Below are positions 47,273 to 56,086 of a stretch of 64,000 bases of DNA, one piece after another. Source of the DNA: Pseudoduganella aquatica (GTDB taxonomy: Bacteria; Pseudomonadota; Gammaproteobacteria; Burkholderiales; Burkholderiaceae_D); contig NZ_WWCU01000011.1 in assembly GCF_009857595.1 (NCBI RefSeq), positions 62,001 to 126,000 of the forward strand, written 5' to 3'. A program made the translations under genes and the position numbers. The stretch's first letter is position 1, and each line of letters begins with the position of its first letter. The notes below the pieces were generated by a model. The model searched no databases. It was given only the letters and a program-made list of their open reading frames with translations, and was not told the DNA's origin.

Positions 47273-47542
47273 TTACTTGGCTGGCGCGGTGGTCTTGCCG
47301 CCGGCTTTTTCGCACGTGCCCTTGGCCACGTACTTCCACTCGGTCGGCGCGTTGTCGGCCTTGGCTTGTCCGGCGCAGGAATGCGAGCCGTTGGACGAAG
47401 CGCAATCATTCTGGCCGGCTTTGACCACGCCGAAGCATTTTTCCTTGTCGCCGGCTGGTTCCATGCCTGCCGAGGCGCTAACGGAAGCGGCGCTGCAGAC
47501 GGTTGCCAGGGCTGCGGCGATCAGGGCTTGACGCTTGTTCAT
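47273..47542 (-). CDS. bufA1: Bufferin-type metallophore precursor (BufA1/DUF2282)
   Basis: This 89-residue exported peptide has a signal sequence ([20 protein letters not shown]). The core carries four cysteines: EKCFG, NDCAS, HSCAG and GTCEK. This matches DUF2282 peptides whose cysteines are oxidised by a DUF692 enzyme to heterocycles that bind copper in the periplasm. AAGGAGATACAC precedes the ATG at 47542. It heads the operon with the fused maturation gene and doxX. Copper protection is established for related peptides and inferred here. Confidence 0.88.
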   Translation of the reverse strand: MNKRQALIAAALATVCSAASVSASAGMEPAGDKEKCFGVVKAGQNDCASSNGSHSCAGQAKADNAPTEWKYVAKGTCEKAGGKTTAPAK

Positions 47543-47656
47543 GTGTATCTCCTTTGGGTAAGTTATCGTTTCCAGTGCGCAGAAATCTGCGGCTGAAGCA
47601 TAGTCGCGCACTGTGCCAGCATCCTTACACATTTTTTTAGATTTACAAAAAGAAAA

Positions 47657-47689
47657 AGCCCGGAGTCACCGAGGCAGTGAATCCGGGCT
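47657..47689 (-). terminator. Rho-independent terminator for the His/Lys-repeat gene
   Basis: Stem AGCCCGGA/TCCGGGCT (47657-47664 with 47682-47689) runs on the minus strand into TTTTTCTTTTT. Confidence 0.8.
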
Positions 47690-47718
47690 AGCTGGTGCGC
47701 GCGGGGCGCGTCAGGACA

Positions 47719-47901
47719 TTAAGCGGCTGGTACTGCTTTTTTGGCCTTTTTGTGTGCGGCTTTCTTGTGCGTTGCCTTCTTGTGCACGGCTTTCTTGTGC
47801 ATTGGAGCGGCAGCAGGTTCAGCGGCGGCGACAGGCGCCTGTGCAAAAGCGGTGCCCATGGCGAAAGTGGCGGCGATAGCAGCGGCGATCAGTTTCTTCA
47901 T
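47719..47901 (-). CDS. Small secreted Lys/His/Ala-repeat protein
   Basis: A 60-residue frame with a signal peptide (MKKLIAAAIAATFAMGTAFA) and a mature part of only about 40 residues built from H-K-K-A repeats (four copies). Ala/Pro comes first and a basic tail last. It resembles acid-shock-type peptides in composition. Possible roles are buffering, metal or polyanion binding at the envelope; none is shown. The start has GAGGGAACACC upstream, and a good terminator follows. Confidence 0.7.
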   Translation of the reverse strand: MKKLIAAAIAATFAMGTAFAQAPVAAAEPAAAPMHKKAVHKKATHKKAAHKKAKKAVPAA

Positions 47902-48064
47902 TTGGTGTTCCCTCGATGTTGTCCGTAAGAATTCCTACGTAGGGCATTAACGCCGCACGCCGGGAATCTGTTGACGTGATTTTGAAGAGATTGTGAAACT
48001 TTTTTTGCGTTTGCAAACAATAGCGGGCGCGCCTGCCCGCAAGCAGGCAGGGTGCCGCCTGATA

Positions 48065-48265
48065 CTACGCGGTGGTGTTGATGGTGTTGCCGAGATTCGA
48101 AGGCAGATTCGACGCCTTGGGTACGGGCGGGATCGCTTCAATCAGCGCCTGCGCGCTGGAAGCCTGGATGTCCTGGGCTTTTTTCTGCACGGCCACAGCC
48201 ACGTCTTGCTTGGTGCCGGTATCGGCAATGCTGGTTGCCAACCGGGCAATTCCTGTAACGTCCAT
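48065..48265 (-). CDS. YjfB-family putative motility protein
   Basis: This 66-residue protein opens [20 protein letters not shown] and continues with a helix ([20 protein letters not shown]) and a short polar end, the layout of the YjfB family found beside flagellar genes. Biochemical function is unknown. GGAGGAAGTC precedes the ATG at 48265. It is isolated here, with no flagellar genes adjacent. Confidence 0.75.
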   Translation of the reverse strand: MDVTGIARLATSIADTGTKQDVAVAVQKKAQDIQASSAQALIEAIPPVPKASNLPSNLGNTINTTA

Positions 48266-48317
48266 GACTTCCTCCACTGTGGGCTATCCCCTGTTTACGG
48301 ACGTTTTTTTGCAAGCT

Positions 48318-48863
48318 TTAGGCCGCCGGCGAAATAATTTTTATGCGCTGCGCCAGCCAGGCCAGGACGGTGGGGCGATGGTTCAGGTCCAGCCAGGCCA
48401 GGCCGTCGCGCAATTCGGGGGGCGCAGGCTGGTCGGAGGCGACCGCCACGATGTTCGGGTCGGCCGGATACAGGGGGGCGCGGCCAGTGTCCGGGCGGTA
48501 GACCTCCAGCTTGTCGAAAGGATAGGACTTGAAGCCTTCAACCAGGGTCAGGTCGGCTGGCGCCAGGCGGGCCAACTGCTCGTCCAGCGTGGGCTCGGGC
48601 GCGCCGCGCAGCTCCTGGATAATGGCGAAACGAAATGGCGACGCCACCATCACTTCGGCCGCGCCAGCCATGCGCAGGCGGGCGGAATCCTTGCGCGGCG
48701 GCTCCAGTTCCAGGTCATGGTGGCTATGCTTGATGACGTTGACGCGCAAGCCTTGCGCTGCCAGTTGCGCCACCAAAAACTCCAGCAGCGTAGTCTTGCC
48801 GCTGCCCGAAGTGCCGACGATGCCGACGACATTGCCGGGGAGCGGGGGATGTTCTGGATACAT
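48318..48863 (-). CDS. mobB: Molybdopterin-guanine dinucleotide biosynthesis adaptor MobB
   Basis: This 181-residue P-loop protein has a Walker A at G17-T24 (GTSGSGKT), H-S-H-H-D in the next loop ([10 protein letters not shown]) and L-T-L-V-E-G-F-K, which ends with the conserved Glu-Gly. MobB binds GTP and helps MobA attach GMP to molybdopterin. The start at 48863 has weak upstream purines. It follows gspB by 11 bases, an unusual neighbour that may be fortuitous. Confidence 0.93.
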   Translation of the reverse strand: MYPEHPPLPGNVVGIVGTSGSGKTTLLEFLVAQLAAQGLRVNVIKHSHHDLELEPPRKDSARLRMAGAAEVMVASPFRFAIIQELRGAPEPTLDEQLARLAPADLTLVEGFKSYPFDKLEVYRPDTGRAPLYPADPNIVAVASDQPAPPELRDGLAWLDLNHRPTVLAWLAQRIKIISPAA

Positions 48864-48874
48864 CAGGGATTCTT

Positions 48875-49651
48875 TCAGTACGGCACGCGGTAGCGGTAGC
48901 CTTTGAAGGTGAAGATGGCTGCCTTGGGCAGTAGTTTCTCGAGTACCAGGCCGGGAGCCACCTCCTCGCCTTCGTGGCGCAGGATTTTGTCGATCAGCAC
49001 CAGGCGATCGGCGGGGTTGCGCGAGTACATATAGCCGCCCATGGTGATCTGCGGGATGCTGCGCTGGATAGGTTCGGGCAGGTCGCGCAGCAGCTGGACG
49101 GGTTCCTCGGGGGCTTCGGCGGCGCGCGGCGCGGGTGCCGGAGGCTGCGCCTTTGCCGGCTCGGGAGCAATCTGCGCTTGCGGCGCGGCGGGTGCGCTTG
49201 CAGCGGGCCGGGCCAGCGGCGCGGGGGCCGGGACTGGCACAGGCGCGGCCTGATGCGCCGGGGCAACAGACGCTTGCGCTGGAGCGGCAACGGGCGGCGC
49301 AGGCGGCACGGCGGAAGGCAAGGGCACCGCAGCAGACGGCGCTGCGGCGGGCGCATCCAGCGCGGCTGGCGGCACAGGCTGAGAAACAGGCGCAGGCGAT
49401 GCCGCCACAGGTGCAGTGGCTGCCACTTGCGCCGCACTGGTCAGAACGGCAGGCGCAGGCTGCTGGCGCCAAAGCAGTACGGCGGCGCCCACGATTACAA
49501 CGGCGCCGGCCGCCAGCGCCAGCGGCTTCCAGCGCGCGCCGCCTGTGCCGCGCGGAACGGCCGCATCGAGCGTCGGCGCATGGATGGTCGGCGTGGCGCC
49601 CAGCTGGCGTTCGGCCTGCGCCTTCTTGAGCGCTTCCAGAATGTACGACAT
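48875..49651 (-). CDS. gspB: GspB/ExeB-like type II secretion assembly protein
   Basis: This 258-residue protein begins [18 protein letters not shown], the signature N-terminus of GspB, followed by one membrane helix at about 40-62, a long Pro/Ala-rich periplasmic linker (about 65-165) and a C-terminal domain ([20 protein letters not shown], ending [10 protein letters not shown]) that would contact the secretin. With GspA it spans the cell wall and helps insert the type II secretin. Its start is one base after the gspA stop. The secretin and core gsp genes are not in this window. Confidence 0.88.
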   Translation of the reverse strand: MSYILEALKKAQAERQLGATPTIHAPTLDAAVPRGTGGARWKPLALAAGAVVIVGAAVLLWRQQPAPAVLTSAAQVAATAPVAASPAPVSQPVPPAALDAPAAAPSAAVPLPSAVPPAPPVAAPAQASVAPAHQAAPVPVPAPAPLARPAASAPAAPQAQIAPEPAKAQPPAPAPRAAEAPEEPVQLLRDLPEPIQRSIPQITMGGYMYSRNPADRLVLIDKILRHEGEEVAPGLVLEKLLPKAAIFTFKGYRYRVPY

Positions 49652-49652
49652 A

Positions 49653-51320
49653 TTATTTCCCCGCCACGGCAACGCCGGGCTTTGCTGGCGCCAGCAGGCG
49701 CGGTTCATTCACGCCGCCGAGCTGATTCAGCCTGATAAAAGTCTTCGGTCCCGCCACGCCATCGGCCTTCAGATTCTGGCTGAGCTGGAACTCGCGCAAC
49801 AGGCGCTGGGTCTCCGCGTCCATGGGGCGGTTCTCCTGGGGCGGCTTGCCGCCGTGCAGGGACGCCAGCCGCTTGGCCAGCCAGTCCACGTCCGGCCCGT
49901 GATCGCCCGCCGACACCTCGTCGCGCCAGCCGCGCGGCGCGCGCCACAGCGTAATGAAGCTGCCGTCGAAGCGGCTGGCCAGCGCATCCAATCGCACGGT
50001 CTCGCGTTTGCCCGCGATGTCCAGCGTGGCGCCCTGCCCGTCCATCGCCGTCAGCATCGCGAAGCGCGGCGTGGTTGGGTCGTCGATCAGCTTCAACACG
50101 ACCGGACGGTCCAGCAGGCGCACATCATCCAGGCCGCCCTTGCCGAACAGGCAGCGCAAATTCTGCTTCGCCGCCGCCGGGCAAAACTCCCCGGACGGAA
50201 CAGTTTGTCCCCACAGCGCTGCCATCTGCCGCAACGCCACGTCCGATGTCGCCGCCACGGTGCCTGACCCCGCCAAATTGGCGACTCCTGACCCCGGCGC
50301 GGCGGCGCCGCCATTCACAACGGCGCCGGATTGCGGCATTTTGGCGGCGCCTGACCCTGCCACATTGGCAGTTCCTGGCCCCGCCATGGGCACGGAATGC
50401 GGCATCAGTTGCCAAGCGGCGATGGCGGTGAGGACGGCGCCGGCCAGGACGCCGGCGGCGATGGGGAGCCATGGCCGCGCCACGGTCGCTGCGCCCGTTT
50501 CGGTGGCGAACACTTCCGCTGCGGCGCGCCGCAGGATTTTGCGCGTGACTTGCTGCGCGTTTTCCACGTAGGCGCCCAGCATGGCGCGGTCGCACAGCAG
50601 GTTGATGCGGCGCGGAACGCCCTTCGTCAGCTGGTGGATCTGCTGCATCAGCCCGCCCGGGAACGGCGCCACGCCCACCGCGCCCGCCACCGCCAGCCGG
50701 TGCCCGATATAGCTGCCGGTTTCCTCCACCGACAGCGAGCCCAGGTGATAGCGCGCGATCACGCGCTGCGCCAGCTGCTCCAGCTCCGGCCGGGCCAGCA
50801 TGGACCGCAGCTCGGGCTGGCCGATCAGGATGATTTGCAGCAGCTTGCGCTCGCTGGTCTCCAGGTTGGTCAGCAGGCGCAGCTGCTCGAGCACGTCGGC
50901 CGACAGGTTCTGCGCCTCGTCGATAATCAGCACATTGTTGCGGCCCTGCGCGTGGCTGGCCAGCAGGTGCTGGTTGATCGCGTCCACATAGCCCTTCACG
51001 CTGACCGCCCCCGCGCCCTGCGGCGGCAGCGTGATGCGGAACTCGTCGCAGACCGACAGCAGCAGCTCCTCCACCGTCAGCTTGGGATTGAAGATATAGC
51101 CCAGCTGGCAATTCTCGGGAATCTGCTCCATGAAGCAGCGGCACACGGTGGTTTTGCCGGCGCCGATTTCGCCGGTCAGCAGCACGAAGCCGCCGCCGCT
51201 GCCAACGCCGTACAGCAGGTGCGCCAGCGCTTCGCGGTGGCGTTCGCTCATGTACAGATAGCGCGGGTCGGGCGCGATGGAAAACGGCGATTGTTTCAGA
51301 TTGAAAAATTGCGTGTACAT
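49653..51320 (-). CDS. gspA: GspA/ExeA-like ATPase with peptidoglycan-binding domain
   Basis: This 555-residue protein starts YTQFFNLKQSPFSIAPDPRY, typical of GspA/ExeA. The AAA part has Walker A at 50-57 (GEIGAGKT) and Walker B with D134-E135 (LIIDEAQNL). One membrane helix lies near residue 300 (LPIAAGVLAGAVLTAIAAW). The periplasmic part contains a low-complexity Gly/Ser/Ala stretch and ends in a peptidoglycan-binding domain (AETQRLLREFQLSQNLKADG). It powers or guides secretin assembly through the wall together with GspB, encoded next. The ATG at 51320 has no strong ribosome site, but the N-terminus fits. Confidence 0.9.
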   Translation of the reverse strand: MYTQFFNLKQSPFSIAPDPRYLYMSERHREALAHLLYGVGSGGGFVLLTGEIGAGKTTVCRCFMEQIPENCQLGYIFNPKLTVEELLLSVCDEFRITLPPQGAGAVSVKGYVDAINQHLLASHAQGRNNVLIIDEAQNLSADVLEQLRLLTNLETSERKLLQIILIGQPELRSMLARPELEQLAQRVIARYHLGSLSVEETGSYIGHRLAVAGAVGVAPFPGGLMQQIHQLTKGVPRRINLLCDRAMLGAYVENAQQVTRKILRRAAAEVFATETGAATVARPWLPIAAGVLAGAVLTAIAAWQLMPHSVPMAGPGTANVAGSGAAKMPQSGAVVNGGAAAPGSGVANLAGSGTVAATSDVALRQMAALWGQTVPSGEFCPAAAKQNLRCLFGKGGLDDVRLLDRPVVLKLIDDPTTPRFAMLTAMDGQGATLDIAGKRETVRLDALASRFDGSFITLWRAPRGWRDEVSAGDHGPDVDWLAKRLASLHGGKPPQENRPMDAETQRLLREFQLSQNLKADGVAGPKTFIRLNQLGGVNEPRLLAPAKPGVAVAGK

Positions 51321-51360
51321 GTAGTCCCTGGATGAGCACCACCGCAGCGCAGGCCCGCCG

Positions 51361-51852
51361 TCAGCGCAAGGCAGGCGGCAGCGGCTTGAACTTGGCGCAG
51401 TATATCTTCGCCCTGCGGTCGGCATACACGATGCGGCTGCCGGGCTTGGCTTCCCGCACCGGGTAGCGCGAACTGTCAATTTTCGCATACCGCAGCCCAT
51501 CCTGGGCAATGATGGCTTCTTCCAGCTTTTCCGGCGTGCTTTCAACCACCGCGCCGACGAACACCATGGGCCAGCTGTCGTCGCTGACGATCACTTCCAC
51601 GATCTCGGCGCCCCACAGCCGCGCGTCCTGGGTGCGGAACCACCAAGCGCCGCCTTCGCGCTTGTAGGGCGGCCCGAAGAACTTGACCATGTAGTCGTAG
51701 TAAAAACGGTTGCTGGTTTCGTCGCGGCACAGCAGGCCGCTGCCGATGACCGTGCCAAAGGTGGTGGGCGGCGCGGCCTGCGCGGCCGAAGCGGCCAGCA
51801 GCAGGCTCAACACCAGTGCGCGCAGCGCGGACGGTGGGGTGTAAGACGACAT
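51361..51852 (-). CDS. Secreted hypothetical protein
   Basis: This 163-residue protein has a signal peptide (ALVLSLLLAASAAQA) and a mature domain with two cysteines (LLCRDET and IYCAKF, likely a disulfide), W-W-F-R and a V-x-V-S-D-D-S-W-P-M-V-F-V strand. I do not recognise the family. It is just upstream of gspA on the same strand and two bases downstream of the next small gene, so it may be in the same transcript; a role in envelope assembly is possible but unproven. Confidence 0.65.
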   Translation of the reverse strand: MSSYTPPSALRALVLSLLLAASAAQAAPPTTFGTVIGSGLLCRDETSNRFYYDYMVKFFGPPYKREGGAWWFRTQDARLWGAEIVEVIVSDDSWPMVFVGAVVESTPEKLEEAIIAQDGLRYAKIDSSRYPVREAKPGSRIVYADRRAKIYCAKFKPLPPALR

Positions 51853-51854
51853 TG

Positions 51855-52040
51855 CTAGATTTTGGACATCCAGGCGCGGTTGGCGCTGATCTTGGCCTTG
51901 GCAGCGGCCGGCAAGGCGTCGTAGCAGCCCGGATATTGCTTGAGCGCGCTCTCCCGCACCTCCTTCTGCAAGCCGTTAATCAGGAAAACATAGAGGATGC
52001 CGCCTTCACTCGTTTTCTTGGTCCCTATGTATTTGATCAT
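51855..52040 (-). CDS. Small hypothetical protein
   Basis: A 61-residue soluble frame (start MIKYIGTKKTSEGG, then ILYVFLINGLQKEVRESALK) with a strong ribosome site (GGAAGGAGAAAGAGC). It is basic and appears to contain a short strand-helix unit. Two bases separate its stop from the next gene, which supports translation. I do not recognise it. Confidence 0.6.
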   Translation of the reverse strand: MIKYIGTKKTSEGGILYVFLINGLQKEVRESALKQYPGCYDALPAAAKAKISANRAWMSKI

Positions 52041-52311
52041 GCTCTTTCTCCTTCCCGGCTTGGCATTCGCTCCGCCGGCGTCGCTCTGCAGCCATTATGA
52101 CAGCTATAAGCGTGGCCATCAGCAATTGAGTGGCTATGCCGCTACACAACTTTACGGACTGAAACGGCAAAAGCTGTAGGGTGGTGATTATTGCCAGCAA
52201 CAAAATTGTGCATTGCGATTATGCGTCTTTTTCTGCCCAATCCCGCTGTATACAATGGCAAGTATCGATGAGGAAACACCCCATCACCACACTTCCACAA
52301 GGAGCAAGACC

Positions 52312-52587
52312 ATGAAATCGCTGAAACTGATCGCCGCCCTGACCGTTCTGGCCACTTCCTCGGCATTCGCATCCGACGCCCCCAAAGCCGAAGCTGAAGC
52401 CGCCGCCCGCCCTGCGCCCGTGCTGCTGGCCAGCGCCGCCACCCCGGCCGCCGCCGCCGCCGTGCCTGCCGCGCTGGCGAAAAAGGATGCCGTCCGCTCG
52501 CGCGCCGAAGTCCAGCGCGAAGCCGCCGAAGCGGTGCGTACCTATGAAAACACGCTATCCAAGGACCTGAGCTTCTACACCAAATAA
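52312..52587 (+). CDS. Small secreted hypothetical protein
   Basis: A 91-residue frame with a signal peptide (LKLIAALTVLATSSAFA), an Ala-rich linker and a C-terminal helical motif (RSRAEVQREAAEAVRTYENT). The R-A-E-V-x-x-E pattern recalls small periplasmic DUF4148-type proteins common in Burkholderiales, though the match is partial. CAAGGAGCAAG precedes the ATG at 52312. It is divergent from the gsp-linked genes across about 270 bases without other features. Confidence 0.65.
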   Translation: MKSLKLIAALTVLATSSAFASDAPKAEAEAAARPAPVLLASAATPAAAAAVPAALAKKDAVRSRAEVQREAAEAVRTYENTLSKDLSFYTK

Positions 52588-52775
52588 GCCGCCCCGGGCC
52601 CGCCTCGCGGCCGGTTGTGGCCCGATCGCGGGCCGCATGCATTTCAGCGCCGCTATTTTGCAGTTGATCCCGCGAATTTGCGCTTTCGTCCCTTTCCGCC
52701 CACCGCCGCGCGCTTTTTATCTTATTGTTCACACACTTCCCCGCCCCTCCGGGCAAAAACTACAGTGAAAACAAT

Positions 52776-54143
52776 ATGAATAAGCTGATCAAACAAACAG
52801 CCCTGGTTACCGCCCTCGCCCTGGGAGGCGCCATCGCCCTGCCCGGCCACGCGGACACGCCCGCCGCCAACGCGCATGTCACCGAGTCGCGCCCCGTGGC
52901 GGCCTTTACGGCCATCGAACTGGCCGGCCCCTACAACGTGGAAATCAAGGACGACGGCGGCCGCGCCGTGGAAGTGCGCGGCACCCGCAAGCAGCTGGAC
53001 GGCCTGGAAACCGTAGTCGAGAACGGCACGCTGATCGTGCGCCCCGTCAAGCGCAACGGCTTCTCCTTCCACTTTGGCAAAAGCATGGAACCGCCCACCG
53101 TGCGCATCAGCGCGGCCGGCCTGAAAAGCCTGACCGCCTCCGGCAGCGGCGACGTGCGCGCCGACCAGCTCAAAGGCACGCAGTTCGCCCTGACCGCCAG
53201 CGGTTCCGGCGACGTGGACGCCAGCGGCGCCGTGGGCAGCCTGGTGGTGCGCTCCGGCGGCAGCGGCGACCTGGACATGCGCCACCTGAAAACCGGCAGC
53301 ATGAATCTGCAGATGAGCGGTTCCGGCGACGTGCAGGCCGGCGCCATCAGCCTGGACCTGAACGCCGAACTGAGTGGTTCCGGCGACCTGGAAGCGCAGG
53401 AACTGCACACCAACACCGTCAACGCGCTGATGCGCAGCTCCGGCAGCGTGACGCTGGGCGGCAGCAGCAAGGAAATCCGCGCCGAAATCTCCGGCTCCGG
53501 CGACCTGGAAGCCTGCGGCTTGTCGGTGGAGAACGCCAGCGCCATGCTGCGCAGCTCCGGCAACGCCTGCATCGCAGGCAATATCAAGAAATTCGACGCC
53601 GAAGTGCATGGCTCCGGCGACCTGAGCGCGCGCGGACTGGCCAGCAACAATGTGCGCGTGATCCTGGACAGCTCGGGCAATGTGGAACTGTCCGGCAGCA
53701 GCAACACGCTGAGCGCGGAAGTGAACGGCTCCGGCGACCTGGACGCCAAAGGCCTGGTGGTGGCGCGCGCCGTCACCCGCAACCGCGGCCCCGGCAATAT
53801 CTACCTGAAAAAAGTCAACGACACGCTGGACGCGGAAGTGCGCGGCTCCGGCGAACTGAAAACCACCACCGAATGCCGCGACGTGAAAGTGACCATGAGC
53901 GGTCCCGGCCAGGTCCATCTGGACGGCAACACGGCCAACCTGAACGCCCGCCTGACCGGCTCCGGCAACCTGCAGGCGCGCGGCCTGGTGGCCAAGCAGG
54001 CCGACGTGGTGGTGCGCGGCCCGGGCAGCGCCTGGGTCAATGTGCAGGGCAAGCTGAACGCAGAAGGCAAACCCTCCAGCGCGGACGGCGCCCGCATGGT
54101 GATGATAGACCGCAGCGGCGTCCGCCCCAGCCGCGACAATTAA
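52776..54143 (+). CDS. Secreted GIN-domain (DUF2807) repeat protein
   Basis: This 455-residue protein has a signal peptide (TALVTALALGGAIALPGHA). The N-terminal part (FTAIELAGPYNVEIKDDGGR) is the usual entry of DUF2807, and the rest is a right-handed beta-helix-like array of about 20-residue turns, many with G-S-G-D-L/V or S-S-G-N at the same position (at least nine between residues 120 and 400). DUF2807 domains normally span one or two modules, so this is an extended version. Such proteins are exported; their function is unclear, and adhesion or envelope scaffolding is suggested for relatives. A terminator follows. Confidence 0.82.
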   Translation: MNKLIKQTALVTALALGGAIALPGHADTPAANAHVTESRPVAAFTAIELAGPYNVEIKDDGGRAVEVRGTRKQLDGLETVVENGTLIVRPVKRNGFSFHFGKSMEPPTVRISAAGLKSLTASGSGDVRADQLKGTQFALTASGSGDVDASGAVGSLVVRSGGSGDLDMRHLKTGSMNLQMSGSGDVQAGAISLDLNAELSGSGDLEAQELHTNTVNALMRSSGSVTLGGSSKEIRAEISGSGDLEACGLSVENASAMLRSSGNACIAGNIKKFDAEVHGSGDLSARGLASNNVRVILDSSGNVELSGSSNTLSAEVNGSGDLDAKGLVVARAVTRNRGPGNIYLKKVNDTLDAEVRGSGELKTTTECRDVKVTMSGPGQVHLDGNTANLNARLTGSGNLQARGLVAKQADVVVRGPGSAWVNVQGKLNAEGKPSSADGARMVMIDRSGVRPSRDN

Positions 54144-54185
54144 CGGTGGTGGCGGGCCTGCGGGTCCGCCCAGCCCGACTTACCC

Positions 54186-54212
54186 GAACGCCCGGCCCAG
54201 AGCCGGGCGTTC
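54186..54212 (+). terminator. Hairpin terminator after the GIN-domain gene
   Basis: An 11-bp perfect stem GAACGCCCGGC/GCCGGGCGTTC (54186-54196 with 54202-54212), followed by TGCATTTG rather than a strong T run. Confidence 0.6.
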
Positions 54213-54376
54213 TGCATTTGGCCGTGCGGCGGGTTACGGCTTGCTCCTAAGCCGCCAAAATTGGCATTATTCAAGACCACATTCCCCGTCCGCGTCACAA
54301 AATAACTCTGCGTTATAAAACAATAACTTAGGCCGCAATTGTCGGCTTGGAAAGCAAGTCCACTTCACTCAAATAC

Positions 54377-54398
54377 AATACCAGTTAAATACCTGTTG
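54377..54398 (+). promoter_or_regulatory. Candidate operator for the GntR-type regulator of the GlcNAc operon
   Basis: Two adjacent 11-base repeats, AATACCAGTTA (54377-54387) and AATACCTGTTG (54388-54398), match at nine positions and abut or overlap the -35 hexamer. ACCAG (54380-54384) also pairs with CTGGT in the promoter spacer (54404-54408). A repressor bound here would block RNA polymerase. Confidence 0.45.
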
Positions 54399-54424
54399 AC
54401 AAGCTGGTTGGCCGACCATATAGT
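54396..54424 (+). promoter_or_regulatory. Near-consensus sigma-70 promoter of the GlcNAc operon
   Basis: TTGACA (54396-54401), a 17-base spacer and TATAGT (54419-54424) match the -35/-10 consensus at 11 of 12 positions. Initiation near 54431 would leave a leader of about 17 bases before the kinase start. Confidence 0.75.
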
Positions 54425-54447
54425 GCCCCACAGCTCCTCACACAGAC

Positions 54448-55338
54448 ATGAACATGATCGAATTTCTAATCGGCGTCGACGGCGGCGGCAGCGGTACCAG
54501 GGTGCGTTTAATGCGCAGCAACGGCGCCGCGCTGGGCGAAGGCGACAGCGGCCCTTCCGGCCTGCTGCACGGCATCAAGAACGCCTGGTCCTCGGTGGAG
54601 GATGCGGCCGGCAAAGCCTTCAAGGCCAGCGGCCTGGACTACCCGGCGCGCGAGCGCATCGCCATCGGCCTCGGCCTGGCCGGCGTGCACAACCGCCAGT
54701 GGGCCGCCAACTTCGTGGCCGCCAATCCCGGCTACGCGGCGGTGGCGCTGGAAACCGACGCCTACACCACCGTGCTGGGCGCCCACCAGGGCCAGCCCGG
54801 CGCCATCATCGCGCTCGGCACCGGCAGCGTGGGCGAGATCCTGCTGGCCGACGGCAGCCGCAAGGAAGTGGGCGGCTGGGGCTTCCCGGCCGGCGACGAA
54901 GCCGGCGGCGCCTGGATAGGACTGCGCGCCATCAACCATATCCAGCAAGTGATAGACGGCCGCGCCGAAGGCGGCGCCTTCGCGGCGTCCGTCATCAACG
55001 CCTGCGGCGGCGAACGCAACGCCATCCAGGTCTGGCTGGCCAACGCCACGCAGACGCATTACGCGCACCTGGCCCGCATCGTGCTCCAGCATGCGGACAC
55101 GGACGAAGTGGCGCGCGCCATCCTGCTCGAAGCGGGCCGCCAGGTGGCCCTGATCGCGCAGGCGCTGGACGCCGGCGGCAAGCTGCCGATCGCCCTGTGC
55201 GGCGGGCTGGGCGAGCCGCTGCGCAGCTACCTGCCGTCCGAGCTGCTGCGCCGCATCGTCGCGCCGCGGGGCGATTCCGCAGCCGGCGCGCTGCGGCTGA
55301 TCCAGCAGCACCTGCAGCAAAACCAACCTCAATCCTGA
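54448..55338 (+). CDS. N-acetylglucosamine kinase (BadF/BadG/BcrA ATPase fold)
   Basis: This 296-residue ASKHA-fold kinase has the phosphate-1 loop GVDGGGSGTR, D-x-Y-T-T in the second lobe (ETDAYTTVLGAHQG), I-A-L-G-T-G-S-V-G and the GGWGFPAGDEAGGAW loop. These fit bacterial GlcNAc kinases of the BadF/BadG group, which make GlcNAc-6-phosphate from free GlcNAc with ATP. As first gene of an operon with nagA and a deaminase, it provides the entry step for sugar brought in unphosphorylated by the ABC system. An ATG two codons later is an alternative start. Confidence 0.88.
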   Translation: MNMIEFLIGVDGGGSGTRVRLMRSNGAALGEGDSGPSGLLHGIKNAWSSVEDAAGKAFKASGLDYPARERIAIGLGLAGVHNRQWAANFVAANPGYAAVALETDAYTTVLGAHQGQPGAIIALGTGSVGEILLADGSRKEVGGWGFPAGDEAGGAWIGLRAINHIQQVIDGRAEGGAFAASVINACGGERNAIQVWLANATQTHYAHLARIVLQHADTDEVARAILLEAGRQVALIAQALDAGGKLPIALCGGLGEPLRSYLPSELLRRIVAPRGDSAAGALRLIQQHLQQNQPQS

Positions 55339-55351
55339 ACAGGGAGCAGCC

Positions 55352-56086
55352 GTGTTAGACCAGTTGAGCGACTTCAGGCCGGACCACGAAAGCGACACGC
55401 CGCTGTACATGCAGCTGGCGAACAAGCTGTCCGACGGCATCGCCAGCGGCGACTGGCGCGCCAACGAAGCCCTGCCGTCCGAGCGCGTGCTGTCCGACAT
55501 GCTGGACATCTCGCGGGTCACGGCGCGCAAGGCCATCGACATGCTGTGCGACCGCGGCATGCTGACCCGCAAGCGCGGCTCCGGCACCTACATCACCCCC
55601 AAGCTGGAACAGCCGCTGTCGCGCCTGACCAGCTTCTCCGAGGAGCTGCGCCAGCGCGGCTTCACGGCCGGCTCGCGCTGGCTGCAGCGCGAGATCGGCG
55701 TGGCCGCGCCGCTGGAACTGCTGTCGCTGGGGCTGTCGCCCAACATGCCGGTGGCGCGCCTCAAGCGCCTGCGCACGGCGGACGACGTGGTGATGGCGAT
55801 AGAAACCACCACCATCCCGGCCGCCTACATGCCCAACCCGCACAGCGTGACCGGTTCGCTGTACGGCTTTTTGGAAGCCAACGGCACGGTGCCGATGCGC
55901 GCGCTGCAGCACATCCGCGCGGTCAACGCCACCACGGAACAAGCCAAGCTGGCCAATATCCAGCCTGGTGTCGCCATGCTGCACATTACACGCGTGAGTT
56001 ATTTGGAAAACGGCGCAGCGGTGGAGCTTACGCACTCCTACTGCCGCAGCGATTATTATGAATTTGTAGCGGAGTCGCGCAGATGA
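55352..56086 (+). CDS. GntR-family (HutC/UTRA) regulator of amino-sugar use
   Basis: This 244-residue protein has an N-terminal winged helix (PLYMQLANKLSDGIASGDWR, then LPSERVLSDMLDISRVTARK) and a C-terminal UTRA effector domain (about 85-240). Operon position between GlcNAc kinase and nagA suits a NagR/DasR-like repressor that responds to GlcNAc-6-phosphate or GlcN-6-phosphate. It starts with GTG after GGGAGCAGCC. Its stop overlaps the nagA ATG by four bases. It probably acts on the repeats at 54377-54398. Confidence 0.9.
   Translation: MLDQLSDFRPDHESDTPLYMQLANKLSDGIASGDWRANEALPSERVLSDMLDISRVTARKAIDMLCDRGMLTRKRGSGTYITPKLEQPLSRLTSFSEELRQRGFTAGSRWLQREIGVAAPLELLSLGLSPNMPVARLKRLRTADDVVMAIETTTIPAAYMPNPHSVTGSLYGFLEANGTVPMRALQHIRAVNATTEQAKLANIQPGVAMLHITRVSYLENGAAVELTHSYCRSDYYEFVAESRR

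Larger units (their letters stand above)
54144..54447. other. Intergenic region ahead of the GlcNAc operon
   Basis: These 304 bases hold a terminator for the GIN gene at 54186-54212, an AT-rich stretch, a direct repeat at 54377-54398 and a near-consensus promoter at 54396-54424. No coding frame is credible. Confidence 0.75.

Noticed and set aside
53100..54000. A CRISPR-like or tandem DNA repeat
   Set aside because: The periodicity is about 60 bases but imperfect, in frame and with G-S-G-D codons. It reflects beta-helix turns in a coding region.
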